From NCBI GenBank assembly GCA_964629475.1, contig CAZVQW010000011.1, forward strand, positions 1-64,000: a stretch of DNA of 64,000 nt, in the 5' to 3' direction. Each line of letters starts with the position of its first letter. The stretch's first letter is position 1. Position numbers and translations under genes: made by a program. This DNA comes from SMWD01 sp964629475 (lineage in GTDB: Bacteria; Pseudomonadota; Gammaproteobacteria; Steroidobacterales; GCA-2729495). The notes beneath the pieces were generated by a model. The model did not search any database. It saw only the letters and a program-made list of their open reading frames with translations, and was not told where the DNA came from. Positions 41,313 to 49,914 of the stretch are shown one piece after another.

Positions 41313-43775
41313 TCAGCCGTCGGTTGCTGAGGCCTTCGGGGCGGTTTTCTTGGCGACCTTCTTCTTTGATTTCTTTTTGGCTTTTTTCCGCTTGGCCTTT
41401 TTCTTCGTTTTCTTCTTTGAGGTTTTCTTCTTCGCGGTTTTTTTCTTAGCGACCTTTTTCTTGGCTTTTTTCTTCGCCCCGCGTTTTTTACGCAAGGGCG
41501 CCTTGGCGAGCAGTTCGATGCATTCCTCGAGCGTCAGGCTCTTGGGTTCGCGATCCTTCGGCACCTTGGCATTTTTTTCCTTGTTCGTGATGTACGGGCC
41601 GTAGCGTCCGTTCAGCACCTGGATGCCTTCATCCTCGAAATCGAGAATGATCCGGTTCGCGTCGGCTTCTTTCTTTTCGGCGACGACGACGAGCGCTCTT
41701 TCGAGCGTGATCGTGTAGGGATCGTCGTCGCGGATCGACGCAAACTTGTCGCCGTAACGAACATATGGCCCGAAACGACCGATACTGGCCGAGACCGGCT
41801 CGCCCTCCGGCGTCTCGCCGAGTTTACGCGGCAATTTGAATAGTTCGAGCGCTTCGGCGAGCTCGATCGACGCCATTCTCTGGCCGGGCCGCAGGCCGGC
41901 GAATTTCGGCTTGTCCTCGTCTTCTCGTGTACCAATTTGCACGAACGGTCCGTAACGCCCGATACGGACGCTGACCGGTTTGCCGGATTTCGGGTCGATG
42001 CCCAGTTCGCGAGCCTGCCCGGCTTCTTCGCGGGTGACGGTTTCTTCCTTCTGCTCGACAAGCTCGTGGAACGGCCCCCAGAACTCGTCTAGTACCGGAA
42101 TCCATTCATGCTCGCCGCGGGATATCTCGTCGAGCGTGTCTTCCATCTGTGCCGTGAAATCGTAGTCGACGTAACGTTCGAAGTGATTCGTCAGGAAGTT
42201 GACGACGACCATGGCCACATCGGTCGGCAGGAAGCGCTTGCCGTCCATCTCGACATACTCGCGATTTTTCAGCGTCGAGATAATGCTGGCATACGTCGAT
42301 GGCCGACCGATGCCGTATTCCTCGAGGGTCTTGACGAGGCTGGCTTCCGTGAAGCGCGGCGGCGGCTCGGTGAAATGCTGATCGGCGCGAACTTCCGCGA
42401 GCATCAGCACATCGCCTTCGTTGACGATCGGCAGCGTGCGATCGTCGGCGTCATCCTTTACGTCGTCCTGACCTTCCTGGTAAACCGCCATGAAGCCCGG
42501 TTTGACGAGGGTTGAGCCGGTTGCACGGAATCGCCCGGTGTCCGGATTCACGACCGGCAGCAGGTCGAGTGCGACCATGTCGAACAACGCATGTACCATC
42601 TGGCAGGCTACGGTGCGCTTCCAGATCAGACCGTACAGCTTGAGTTGATCCGGGTTCAGGACCCCCTTCAGGCTGTCGGGTGTGCGCCGGACGCTTGTTG
42701 GCCGGACGGCCTCGTGCGCCTCCTGGGCGTTTTTAGCTTTCGTCTTGTAGACACGGACTTCGTCCGGCAGATTCTCGGCGCCGTAGCGTTCTTTGATCAG
42801 TTCACGTATTTCATCGAGTGCTTCGGCGGCGAGTGTGACCGAGTCGGTACGCATGTAAGTGATCAGGCCGACAGCGCCCTCATCAGTCTCGATGCCTTCA
42901 TACAGGCGCTGCGCAGTCATCATGGTGCGCTGTGCAGTGAAACCGAGTTTGCGTGAGGCCTCCTGTTGCAGCGTAGAGGTCGTAAACGGTGCTGTCGGAT
43001 TGCGCTTGCGCTGTTTCTTCTCAATACTGTTGATGCGCACTTTGCCATCTGCGGCGGCCAGCAGCGAATCGCGCACACCGTGTGCCTGCTCTTCATTGAC
43101 GAAGCTGAACTGCTGAACCTTGTCACCGCGGTATTCGGCCAGACGCGCGGTAAATCGCCCGGATTCCTCGCCGACATCGCCTTCGACCGTCCAGTATTCC
43201 TGTTTCTCGAACGCATCGATTTCCAGCTCGCGCTCGACGATCAACCGAAGTGCCGGCGTTTGCACGCGACCGGCCGATAAATTCGGCCGGATCTTTTTCC
43301 ACAACAGCGGCGACATGTTGAAGCCGAACAGGTAATCGAGCGCACGGCGGGTTTGCTGTGCGTTGACGAGCAGGTTCGACAGCTCGCGTGGATTAGCTAC
43401 GGCATCCTGTACGGCGCGTTTGGTTATCTCGTGAAATACGACGCGATGCACTGCCTTGCCGTCGAGCAGGCCACGCTCTTTCAGCAGTTCGTACAGGTGC
43501 CAGGAAATGGCTTCGCCTTCACGATCGGGGTCAGTGGCAAGCAGCAGTGCGTCGGATTTTTTTAATGCCTTGGCAATGGCATCGACGTGTTTTTCGTTTT
43601 TCTCGATGATCTCGTACTTCATCGCATACGAGTTTTCGGTATCGATCGCACCTTCTTTGGGCACGAGATCACGCACATGACCGTACGAGGCCAGGACCTT
43701 GTAGTCCTTGCCGAGGTACTTTTCGATTGTTTTCGCTTTTGCCGGCGATTCGACGACGACTATGTTCATGCCCAT
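41313..43775 (-). CDS. topA: DNA topoisomerase I with lysine-rich C-terminal tail
   Basis: 820 aa type IA topoisomerase relaxing negative supercoils. The Toprim domain has VVESPAKAKTIEKYLG and the acidic TDPDREGE (81-87). The active-site tyrosine is Y307 (LITYMRTDS). The C-terminal region has repeated glycine-aromatic units (GRYGPFVQIG, GRFGPYVRYG, GRYGPYITN), the Topo_C_Rpt type, instead of the three four-cysteine zinc fingers of E. coli TopA. The last roughly 65 residues (from about 755) are almost only Lys, Ala and Thr in KKxxK repeats. Such tails bind DNA non-specifically and help processivity in other bacteria. ATG 43775. Confidence 0.96.
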   Translation of the reverse strand: MGMNIVVVESPAKAKTIEKYLGKDYKVLASYGHVRDLVPKEGAIDTENSYAMKYEIIEKNEKHVDAIAKALKKSDALLLATDPDREGEAISWHLYELLKERGLLDGKAVHRVVFHEITKRAVQDAVANPRELSNLLVNAQQTRRALDYLFGFNMSPLLWKKIRPNLSAGRVQTPALRLIVERELEIDAFEKQEYWTVEGDVGEESGRFTARLAEYRGDKVQQFSFVNEEQAHGVRDSLLAAADGKVRINSIEKKQRKRNPTAPFTTSTLQQEASRKLGFTAQRTMMTAQRLYEGIETDEGAVGLITYMRTDSVTLAAEALDEIRELIKERYGAENLPDEVRVYKTKAKNAQEAHEAVRPTSVRRTPDSLKGVLNPDQLKLYGLIWKRTVACQMVHALFDMVALDLLPVVNPDTGRFRATGSTLVKPGFMAVYQEGQDDVKDDADDRTLPIVNEGDVLMLAEVRADQHFTEPPPRFTEASLVKTLEEYGIGRPSTYASIISTLKNREYVEMDGKRFLPTDVAMVVVNFLTNHFERYVDYDFTAQMEDTLDEISRGEHEWIPVLDEFWGPFHELVEQKEETVTREEAGQARELGIDPKSGKPVSVRIGRYGPFVQIGTREDEDKPKFAGLRPGQRMASIELAEALELFKLPRKLGETPEGEPVSASIGRFGPYVRYGDKFASIRDDDPYTITLERALVVVAEKKEADANRIILDFEDEGIQVLNGRYGPYITNKEKNAKVPKDREPKSLTLEECIELLAKAPLRKKRGAKKKAKKKVAKKKTAKKKTSKKKTKKKAKRKKAKKKSKKKVAKKTAPKASATDG

Positions 43776-43786
43776 TTCACTGTCTG

Positions 43787-43817
43787 CGAAAAACCAAAAC
43801 CGCGGCAGGGCCGCGGT
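43787..43817 (-). terminator. Hairpin with U-tract after smg
   Basis: ACCGCGG (43799-43805) and CCGCGGT (43811-43817) form a 7-bp stem with a five-base loop. Read on the minus strand it is followed by TTTTGGTTTTT. It lies between smg and topA, so it could partly separate the dprA-smg and topA-tsaC transcripts. Confidence 0.7.
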
Positions 43818-43864
43818 CAGAGAAAATTAAAGGATGAATCCAGAGTTCGATGGCATCGATAAAG

Positions 43865-44347
43865 TCAGTTCACCAGGCCGGTATTTTCCTCGAATACCAG
43901 GTCTTCCATCCGGGCAAAAGCCTTTTCCTGCCCCGGCTGGCTGAACAGGACCATCAATACGACCCACTTGACCTGCTCGACATCGATATCGCCTGCGCCG
44001 AGCGCGACGAGTCGATCGATGACCAGCTCTCTTTGTCCCGGCGACAGGATACCGATTTGTTCGAGGTACAGGATGTAGCCGCGACAATCCGCATCGAGCC
44101 GCGATAATTCAAAGGTGTTGAACAGCCGCACGGAGCGTGCCGCGGGCTGGTTCGCAAACGGTGGCAGATGACGGGAACTCAGCCCGTCGAGCCAGTCCAG
44201 GGCACGATCGACTTCGGGTTCGCCGAACCCGGCCTGCAACAGTTCTTCACGCAAGATGCTCTGATCAGGCTCCGGTTCAACCTCCAGATCCTGTTCGGAA
44301 TACGTTTCAAACAGATACATGAGTACATCAAGCACTGTTTCACTCAT
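43865..44347 (-). CDS. smg: Smg family protein (DUF494)
   Basis: 160 aa helical protein with the DUF494 N-terminus MSETVLDVLMYLFETY and the later EVDRALDWLDGL, RLFNTFELSRLDADCRGYIL, IGILSPGQRELVIDRL and KWVVLMVLFSQPG. The family is conserved in gamma- and betaproteobacteria next to dprA. Its function is not established. It overlaps dprA by 4 nt (ATGA at 44344-44347), so translation is coupled. Gene order dprA-smg-topA is the usual one. Confidence 0.95.
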   Translation of the reverse strand: MSETVLDVLMYLFETYSEQDLEVEPEPDQSILREELLQAGFGEPEVDRALDWLDGLSSRHLPPFANQPAARSVRLFNTFELSRLDADCRGYILYLEQIGILSPGQRELVIDRLVALGAGDIDVEQVKWVVLMVLFSQPGQEKAFARMEDLVFEENTGLVN

Positions 44348-45462
44348 TTTGGTCGACCTTCTTCCCGCTGTACGTAGCGTCCGCCGGTCAGCGGCTCTAC
44401 GCGTCCTTCCAACTCCAGAATCAAAAGCATGGAGGAAACCTCCTCTGCCGTCAATCCGCTGCGCATAATAAGTGTGTCGATTGTAACCGGGTCCCAGCCC
44501 ATCAGGCCCAGCAGGCGCTCGTAGTCTGAGTCCAGCGCCAATTTTGTTTGCAAAACCGGCTGATCCGGATTTTGTTCAATGGTTGCCGCGAAGCCGGCGA
44601 TCATTCCGTCGAGTTCCTCGATGATGTCATCGGCAGTTTCCACGAGCTTGGCGCCCGAACGAATCAGGCGATGGCAGCCGCGCGCCACGGGATTGTGGAT
44701 GGAGCCTGGGATCGCGAAGACTTCGCGCCCCTGCTCGGCCGCATTCCTGGCCGTGATCAGTGCGCCGCTGCGCAGTCCCGCTTCGACAACCAGTGTGCCG
44801 AGGGAGAGCCCGCTGATGATCCGGTTGCGGCGTGGGAACTGTAATTTCCGCGGTGCGCAACCGGGCGCGAACTCAGAGACCAGTGCGCCGTTCGCCGCAA
44901 TGTCCGCGGCCAGTGAAATATGTTCGCGCGGGTAGATGATGTCCGGTCCGGCACCGAACACGGCGATAGTTCTGCCGTCGGCCGCCAGCGCAGCCCGGTG
45001 TGCGGCTGCATCGATACCCAGTGCCATGCCGCTCGTGATGCAGAAGCCGGATTGTGAAAGATGCCCGGCGAAGCGGCGGGCGGTTTCGCTGCCGGCTGGT
45101 GTCGAGCTACGGCTGCCGACGATGGCTAATTGCGGCAGGCTCAACGTATCGACATCGCCGCGGACGAACAATAAGGATGGCGCAGAAGAGATTTCGCGGA
45201 GCAAGGGCGGATAGCGTGGATCGAGCCAGGTTACGAGGCTGCAGTCCGACGCTTCCAGCCAGTTTGCGCAACGGGCCTGTTGTTCACGATTGGGAGAATG
45301 AATGTTGCGCACACCCGTCGCCGAGACGTCGGCGGCAAGTAACTCATCCGAGGATGCGCCAACCACGCGCTCGACGGAACCGAATCGTTCGAGCAGGGCG
45401 GTCACGGCTGCTCCCGTGACGCCGGCAGCCAGGCCGAGTGTCAACCACGCATCATCAGACAT
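44344..45462 (-). CDS. dprA: DNA processing protein DprA (Smf)
   Basis: 372 aa from ATG 45462 (MSDDAWLTLGLAAGV). A longer frame to 45552 runs into palindromic repeats and is rejected. The Rossmann-like DNA-binding core has LAIVGSRSSTPAGSETARRF, SGMALGIDAAAHRAAL, TIAVFGAGPDIIYPREH, SEFAPG, FPRRNRIISGLSLGTLVVEA and GREVFAIPGSIHNP. A C-terminal winged-helix domain (about 310-372) follows. DprA loads RecA on incoming single-stranded DNA during transformation. Other competence genes are not visible here, so natural competence is possible but unproven. Confidence 0.96.
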   Translation of the reverse strand: MSDDAWLTLGLAAGVTGAAVTALLERFGSVERVVGASSDELLAADVSATGVRNIHSPNREQQARCANWLEASDCSLVTWLDPRYPPLLREISSAPSLLFVRGDVDTLSLPQLAIVGSRSSTPAGSETARRFAGHLSQSGFCITSGMALGIDAAAHRAALAADGRTIAVFGAGPDIIYPREHISLAADIAANGALVSEFAPGCAPRKLQFPRRNRIISGLSLGTLVVEAGLRSGALITARNAAEQGREVFAIPGSIHNPVARGCHRLIRSGAKLVETADDIIEELDGMIAGFAATIEQNPDQPVLQTKLALDSDYERLLGLMGWDPVTIDTLIMRSGLTAEEVSSMLLILELEGRVEPLTGGRYVQREEGRPK

Positions 45463-45491
45463 GCAAAACCACGAAAGCAGGAAATGGGGAT

Positions 45492-45520
45492 AAGAAATTG
45501 GTGTCTGACACCAATTTCTT
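45492..45520. repeat. Palindrome AAGAAATTGGTGTC-T-GACACCAATTTCTT upstream of dprA
   Basis: Perfect 14-bp arms around a single central T. It shares the GGTGTCTGACACC core with 49890-49914 and the one-base-centre design with 15968-16044. It lies 30 nt upstream of the dprA start. Confidence 0.93.
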
Positions 45521-45525
45521 CTGCT

Positions 45526-45553
45526 TGTGGGAGCGGCTTTAGCCGCTCCCACA
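45526..45553. repeat. REP-type palindrome TGTGGGAGCGGCT-TT-AGCCGCTCCCACA
   Basis: Perfect 13-bp arms around TT. It is the same variant as the REP units inside the subtilase gene. It sits six bases from the GGTGTC palindrome, so two repeat families are packed into the 152-nt gap between dprA and the LysM gene. Confidence 0.93.
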
Positions 45554-45614
45554 TCCGGTATTTCAGCAGCTTTGCACCCAAGTGAACAGATGCAAATCTC
45601 CGCCGTTCACCGAG

Positions 45615-46730
45615 TTAGTTCGGGCTTTTGAATTTGTCGAAGATACGAATCTCGGTTGTCGCTTCCATGATCAGGCCGTAGCTGATGCGGTCGTAGGTCT
45701 TGAACACCATCAGCGTACCGGCTGGTTCATCGGGCAGGCGTACACGACCACCGTTGGTGCGATCGTTTATGGTCTCTCCTGCCTGCCAGACTTTCATGAC
45801 GTGCCCGACTTCCAGGCCATCTCGTTCACCGCGGTTCAGGATAACGATGTGATACTGGCCGATGATCGCAAGTCCGCCGATGACGTGAATAATGCTGCCA
45901 TCGATTGCCTGGTCCGGTGACCGGGGGAAGAACTGCAATGGAATGTCGAAGTCCTGTTCGAGCAGTCGGTCGCCTTCGAGTGCCTCACGCTTCGTGTCGA
46001 CGAGATGTAGTGTCGACGGATCGCCGTCGCGTGCGATCAGACCTTCGCCGACGAAGATGCCTGCGTAGCCGACAATGGCGTTGTCGTCCGGATCGATGAG
46101 TGGTGCACCGACATGCACGACGCTGTAACCGTGACCAATCGGCCCGATGTCATTGCCGCGTACATAGACATCGTTACCGGCGCCGGCAATCAGGTGACCT
46201 TCCTTGATGGCGAGGATGTACGGCAGGCTGTCAGCCTGACCGCGTTCGAGTATGGAACCCTTGCCCAGAAAGGCCGCGATGGTTTCAAGCGGTATCGTCG
46301 TGATCGCCTGGGCCAGATCCTCGCTGCGAATGCTTGGTGACAGTTTTTCATCACCGCCCGCGCGCTCGAGGCGAATCTGCGGTTTGCCGTCGATATAGAC
46401 GAGGACGAGAACGTCACCCGGATATATCAGGTGAGGATTTTCGACCTGCGGATTGACCCGCCAGATCTCGGGCCAATACCATGGATCGCGCAGGAACATC
46501 GCCGAGATGTCCCATAACGTGTCGCCGCGTTTGACCACATACCGGTCAGGGTGAGATGGATTCAGGGCGATATCGCCGCCGGCGCCCGACTGAGCGGCCA
46601 ATCCGGTGGCCAGACCGGCGCGTGGGCTGCCGGCAATGGCCTCTGATCCCAGCAGGATCGTTAGCAAAACAACAAGCAGCAAGCAGGTACCGGTGGTGAC
46701 CGGTCGAATGAGCGGCGGGGCAATCTTCAT
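45615..46730 (-). CDS. Exported LysM-domain protein
   Basis: 371 aa with a signal peptide (hydrophobic core about residues 16-33, SEAIAGS). One LysM peptidoglycan-binding domain follows near residues 64-110 (RYVVKRGDTLWDISAMFLRDP, YWPEIWRVNP, IYPGDVLVL). The remaining roughly 260 residues have no recognised domain but contain repeated beta-rich units (AGAGNDVYVRG, VVHVGAPLIDPDD, EVGHVMKVWQAGE). Such proteins are widely conserved divergent from def in gammaproteobacteria and are thought to act in the envelope; the precise role is unknown. ATG 46730. The 215-nt divergent gap to def is A/T-rich on the def side. Confidence 0.9.
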   Translation of the reverse strand: MKIAPPLIRPVTTGTCLLLVVLLTILLGSEAIAGSPRAGLATGLAAQSGAGGDIALNPSHPDRYVVKRGDTLWDISAMFLRDPWYWPEIWRVNPQVENPHLIYPGDVLVLVYIDGKPQIRLERAGGDEKLSPSIRSEDLAQAITTIPLETIAAFLGKGSILERGQADSLPYILAIKEGHLIAGAGNDVYVRGNDIGPIGHGYSVVHVGAPLIDPDDNAIVGYAGIFVGEGLIARDGDPSTLHLVDTKREALEGDRLLEQDFDIPLQFFPRSPDQAIDGSIIHVIGGLAIIGQYHIVILNRGERDGLEVGHVMKVWQAGETINDRTNGGRVRLPDEPAGTLMVFKTYDRISYGLIMEATTEIRIFDKFKSPN

Positions 46731-46945
46731 GGAATTTACATCCCTAATGTTTAATCTGGGTCGGCCCGGAAGCAGCCACTGCTATAATTCCGTAGAGCGC
46801 ACAGACAAGCGATACATGACAACAACAAGCCCGGGAAGTCACGTTACCCGTAATATACGCTGATTTCCCACTGGGCTATATGTCGATATATCATAAATTT
46901 ATCCGTAATTCATAGCACTGTGCACGATATTGCGAAGGAACCATT

Positions 46946-47479
46946 ATGACGGTGCTTACAATCCTCGAATATCCCGACCAGCGCCTGCGAACCAGGGCCC
47001 GGCCCGTGGGGGATGTTAATGACGCGGTGCGGCGATTAATCGACGATCTGTTGAAAACGATGTATGCGGCGCCAGGCATAGGTCTTGCGGCGACCCAGGT
47101 GGATGTACATGAGCGCATCCTGGTCCTCGATATCTCCGAAACGAAAGACGATCCGCGGTGTTTCATCAACCCGGAGATTCTTGAACGGCAGGGCTCGGAG
47201 TCGAGTGAAGAGGGCTGCCTGTCCGTCCCCGGGGTCAACGAGCCTGTCGACAGGGCCGGGAAAATACGCGTACGGGCGCTGGACCGCAACGGAAAGTCAT
47301 TCGAACTCGAGGCTGAAGGCTTGCTGGCAGTCTGTATTCAGCACGAAATGGACCATCTCGACGGCAAGCTGTTCGTCGACTACCTGTCGGAGCTCAAACG
47401 CCTGCGCATCAGGAAAAAGGCACTCAAACAACGCAAGCGCGAACCGGCGGGTGGCCGTGCCTCCTCGCCGGTCATGTAG
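46946..47479 (+). CDS. def: Peptide deformylase
   Basis: 177 aa metalloenzyme removing the N-formyl group from nascent proteins. All three motifs are present: GIGLAATQ (44-51), EEGCLSVPG with metal ligand C91, and QHEMDHLDG with H133, E134 and H137. The C-terminal KRLRIRKKALKQRKRE is basic, as in type I deformylases that bind the ribosome. AAGGAACC precedes ATG 46946. fmt follows after 18 nt, so substrate-forming and substrate-removing enzymes are co-expressed. Confidence 0.98.
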   Translation: MTVLTILEYPDQRLRTRARPVGDVNDAVRRLIDDLLKTMYAAPGIGLAATQVDVHERILVLDISETKDDPRCFINPEILERQGSESSEEGCLSVPGVNEPVDRAGKIRVRALDRNGKSFELEAEGLLAVCIQHEMDHLDGKLFVDYLSELKRLRIRKKALKQRKREPAGGRASSPVM

Positions 47480-47497
47480 CCGGGCAATCGTACTAAG

Positions 47498-48454
47498 ATG
47501 GCGCGACTCATTTTCGCCGGATCGCCGGATTTTGCCGTACCGAGCCTGCAGCGACTGCTTGCATCGCAGCATGAGGTGGTCGCGGTACTGACTCAGCCGG
47601 ATCGACCGTCCGGGCGCGGTCGGCGATTCAAGCCCGGGCCGGTCAAGCGCTGTGCTCTTGAACATGACCTGACGGTCTACCAGCCGGCCGGACTGAAGGA
47701 TCCGGACGTTCTGGAGCAGCTGGCGGCATTTGCGCCCGATCTGATGGTTATCGTCGCCTATGGGCTGTTGTTGCCGCCTGCGGTGCTGTCCCTGCCGGGT
47801 ACCGGGTGCGTCAATGTGCATGCGTCCGTGCTGCCACGCTGGCGTGGTGCATCGCCGATCCAGGCGGCGATTCTGGCCGGTGACCGGCAGACCGGTGTCA
47901 GCATCATGCAGATGGCTGCAGGTCTCGATACCGGCCCGGTGTTTGCGGTCGAGCAGACTGACATCGGGCCGACCGAAACGGCCGGAGAGCTGCAGGATCG
48001 ACTCGCCGAACTGGGTGCAGATCTCCTGTTACGTTGCCTCGATCCGATTCTGGAGGGGACTTTGGCGTCCAGGTCACAGAACGATGCCGATGCGACCACG
48101 GCGGCGCGTATCAGCAAGGCCGATGCCTTGATCGACTGGTCGCAACCTGCAGCCGACATCGATCGAAAGGTTCGCGCGTATAACCCGTGGCCGGTCGCCG
48201 AAACGATACTCGACGGTGAGCGGCTGCGTTGCTGGCGGTCGATCATTTGCGCGGACGATGGATCACCGTCCGATCCATCGACGGGTATCGGCCGGATCGA
48301 GGCGGTGCATAACGATGGCATCGACGTGCGCACGGGTCGGGGCATACTGCGACTCGTCGAACTGCAGATGCCGGGCCGTCGGCGTATGAATGCCGGTGAT
48401 TTTGCGCGCGGGTCGGATGTCATCGGCAAGGTTCTCGGCTCCCCGGCGGCGTGA
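47498..48454 (+). CDS. fmt: Methionyl-tRNA formyltransferase
   Basis: 318 aa enzyme formylating initiator Met-tRNA. The N-terminal formyl-transferase domain starts RLIFAGSPDFAVPSL. It contains the folate and catalytic segment VNVHASVLPRWRGASPIQAAI, with catalytic Asn, His and the later Asp in MAAGLDTGPVF. The C-terminal domain has SKADALIDWSQPA and RAYNPWPVA. Length is normal. Its end overlaps rsmB by 4 nt (GTGA 48451-48454). Confidence 0.98.
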   Translation: MARLIFAGSPDFAVPSLQRLLASQHEVVAVLTQPDRPSGRGRRFKPGPVKRCALEHDLTVYQPAGLKDPDVLEQLAAFAPDLMVIVAYGLLLPPAVLSLPGTGCVNVHASVLPRWRGASPIQAAILAGDRQTGVSIMQMAAGLDTGPVFAVEQTDIGPTETAGELQDRLAELGADLLLRCLDPILEGTLASRSQNDADATTAARISKADALIDWSQPAADIDRKVRAYNPWPVAETILDGERLRCWRSIICADDGSPSDPSTGIGRIEAVHNDGIDVRTGRGILRLVELQMPGRRRMNAGDFARGSDVIGKVLGSPAA

Positions 48455-49818
48455 AAAACAAGTCTGGAAAAAATGACTCCGGGCGGGGCGCTCAAACGCG
48501 GGCAGCCGCAGCGCTTGCCGTCGACCAGGTATTGTCAGGGGGCCGCTCACTCGATACAGCGCTCAAGAGCGCGCTCAGCGATCGGTTGTCTGAGCGCGAT
48601 CAGGCACTCGTCAAGGCGCTGGCCTTCGGGGCATTGCGCTGGCACTACCGGCATCGGTTGTTGATCGGCGAATTGCTCGACCGGCCGCTGCGGTCGCGGG
48701 ATCATGTTCTCGAAGCGCTCCTGTCGGTCGGGTTGTTTCAGCTACTCGATACGCGACAGCCCGGTTACGCTTCGGTCTCCGCGACCGTGGATGCGACCCG
48801 GCTACTGCAGCGGCCACGGGCCTCCGGCCTGGTCAATGCAACACTCAGGCGTTTTCAGCGCGAGCAGGATGATTTGTTGCGTCGTGTGCTCGCCCGGGAC
48901 GAGGGGCGTTATTCGCATCCGCAGTGGCTGATTGACCGCTTGCGGTCAGACTGGGGTGACCGGGCGCAGGACATTCTGACGTGGGCGCTCGTGCAGCCGC
49001 CGATGTGGTTACGCGTCAATGCGGCACGGTCCGATGTGGCCGCAATAATCGAAATGCTGCAATCGACAGCCGGTGTCAGTGCGACGACACTGGCCGGATT
49101 CTCCGTTGCGGTTTGCCCCGCACAGCCGATGCCCGTCAGCGACCTGCCCGGTTTTGCGGATGGGCTGGTCTCCGTTCAGGATGCCGCGGCACAACTTGCG
49201 GCCGAACTGCTCGACGCGGCACCCGGTATGCGCGTGCTCGATGCCTGTGCGGCGCCCGGTGGCAAGACCGGGCATATCCTCGAGCGTGCCGACGGGCAGC
49301 TTGACCTGGTCGCCGTTGATGTGGCCGCCGAGCGCAATGAGTTGATTGCGCAGAATCTGGGGCGACTCGGTTATGCCGCGCAACTCGTGACCGGCGATGT
49401 GCTGCATACCGACGCCTGGCTCGGCGACATCGAGGGAGGCTCATCATTCGACCGGATTCTTGTCGATGCGCCGTGTTCTGCGACAGGCGTGATTCGCCGT
49501 CATCCGGATATCAAATTCTTGCGCCGACCTGAAGATATTCCGACCCTGGCTGCGCGTCAGGGCGACATTCTTGACGCGCTGTGGCCGCTGCTCAAGCCGG
49601 GCGGACGATTGTTGTACGCGACTTGCTCGGTATTGCGCGAGGAAAACCATGATGTTGCAGCCGCCTTTCTGCATCGACACGCGGATGCGATCGAGATTCG
49701 GCCTGGCGGTATCGTGCCGGAAGCCGTCGAGGCGGCATCAGGGCCGGGCTATCAGCTGTTGCCCGGACCGGCCAATACCGACGGTTTCTATTATGCTTTA
49801 ATGGAGCGCAGCGCTTAG
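48451..49818 (+). CDS. rsmB: 16S rRNA (cytosine967-C5)-methyltransferase
   Basis: 455 aa. The N-terminal NusB-like RNA-binding domain (about 15-150, ALAVDQVLSGGRSLDTAL, LVKALAFGALRW) is followed by a SAM-dependent m5C methyltransferase domain. Its SAM loop is DACAAPGGKTGHIL. The catalytic cysteines lie in DAPCSATGVIRRHPDIK and ATCSVLREEN. The start is GTG 48451, overlapping fmt. It is part of the def-fmt-rsmB operon. The 13 nt after its stop lead directly into palindromic repeats. Confidence 0.97.
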   Translation: MKNKSGKNDSGRGAQTRAAAALAVDQVLSGGRSLDTALKSALSDRLSERDQALVKALAFGALRWHYRHRLLIGELLDRPLRSRDHVLEALLSVGLFQLLDTRQPGYASVSATVDATRLLQRPRASGLVNATLRRFQREQDDLLRRVLARDEGRYSHPQWLIDRLRSDWGDRAQDILTWALVQPPMWLRVNAARSDVAAIIEMLQSTAGVSATTLAGFSVAVCPAQPMPVSDLPGFADGLVSVQDAAAQLAAELLDAAPGMRVLDACAAPGGKTGHILERADGQLDLVAVDVAAERNELIAQNLGRLGYAAQLVTGDVLHTDAWLGDIEGGSSFDRILVDAPCSATGVIRRHPDIKFLRRPEDIPTLAARQGDILDALWPLLKPGGRLLYATCSVLREENHDVAAAFLHRHADAIEIRPGGIVPEAVEAASGPGYQLLPGPANTDGFYYALMERSA

Positions 49819-49828
49819 CCTGCGGGGG

Positions 49829-49914
49829 AAAATGGTGTCAGACACCAATTTCCAATATAGAGATTTGATATTGCGAAAACAGGTCAGACAAAAATGGTGT
49901 CTGACACCATTTTT
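49829..49914. repeat. Two GGTGTC-GACACC palindromes flanking the start of the DUF4390 gene
   Basis: The first, 49829-49851, is AAATGGTGTC-A-GACACCAATTT with one off-centre mismatch. The second, 49890-49914, is AAAAATGGTGTC-T-GACACCATTTTT with perfect 12-bp arms. A 38-nt A/T-rich segment separates them. The only ATG of the downstream open frame (49832) lies in the first, and the second is read in frame within the N-terminal coding region. Confidence 0.92.

Noticed and set aside
44344..45552. Longer dprA start at 45552
   Set aside because: The extra 30 codons run through two palindromic repeats, and DprA similarity begins at ATG 45462.
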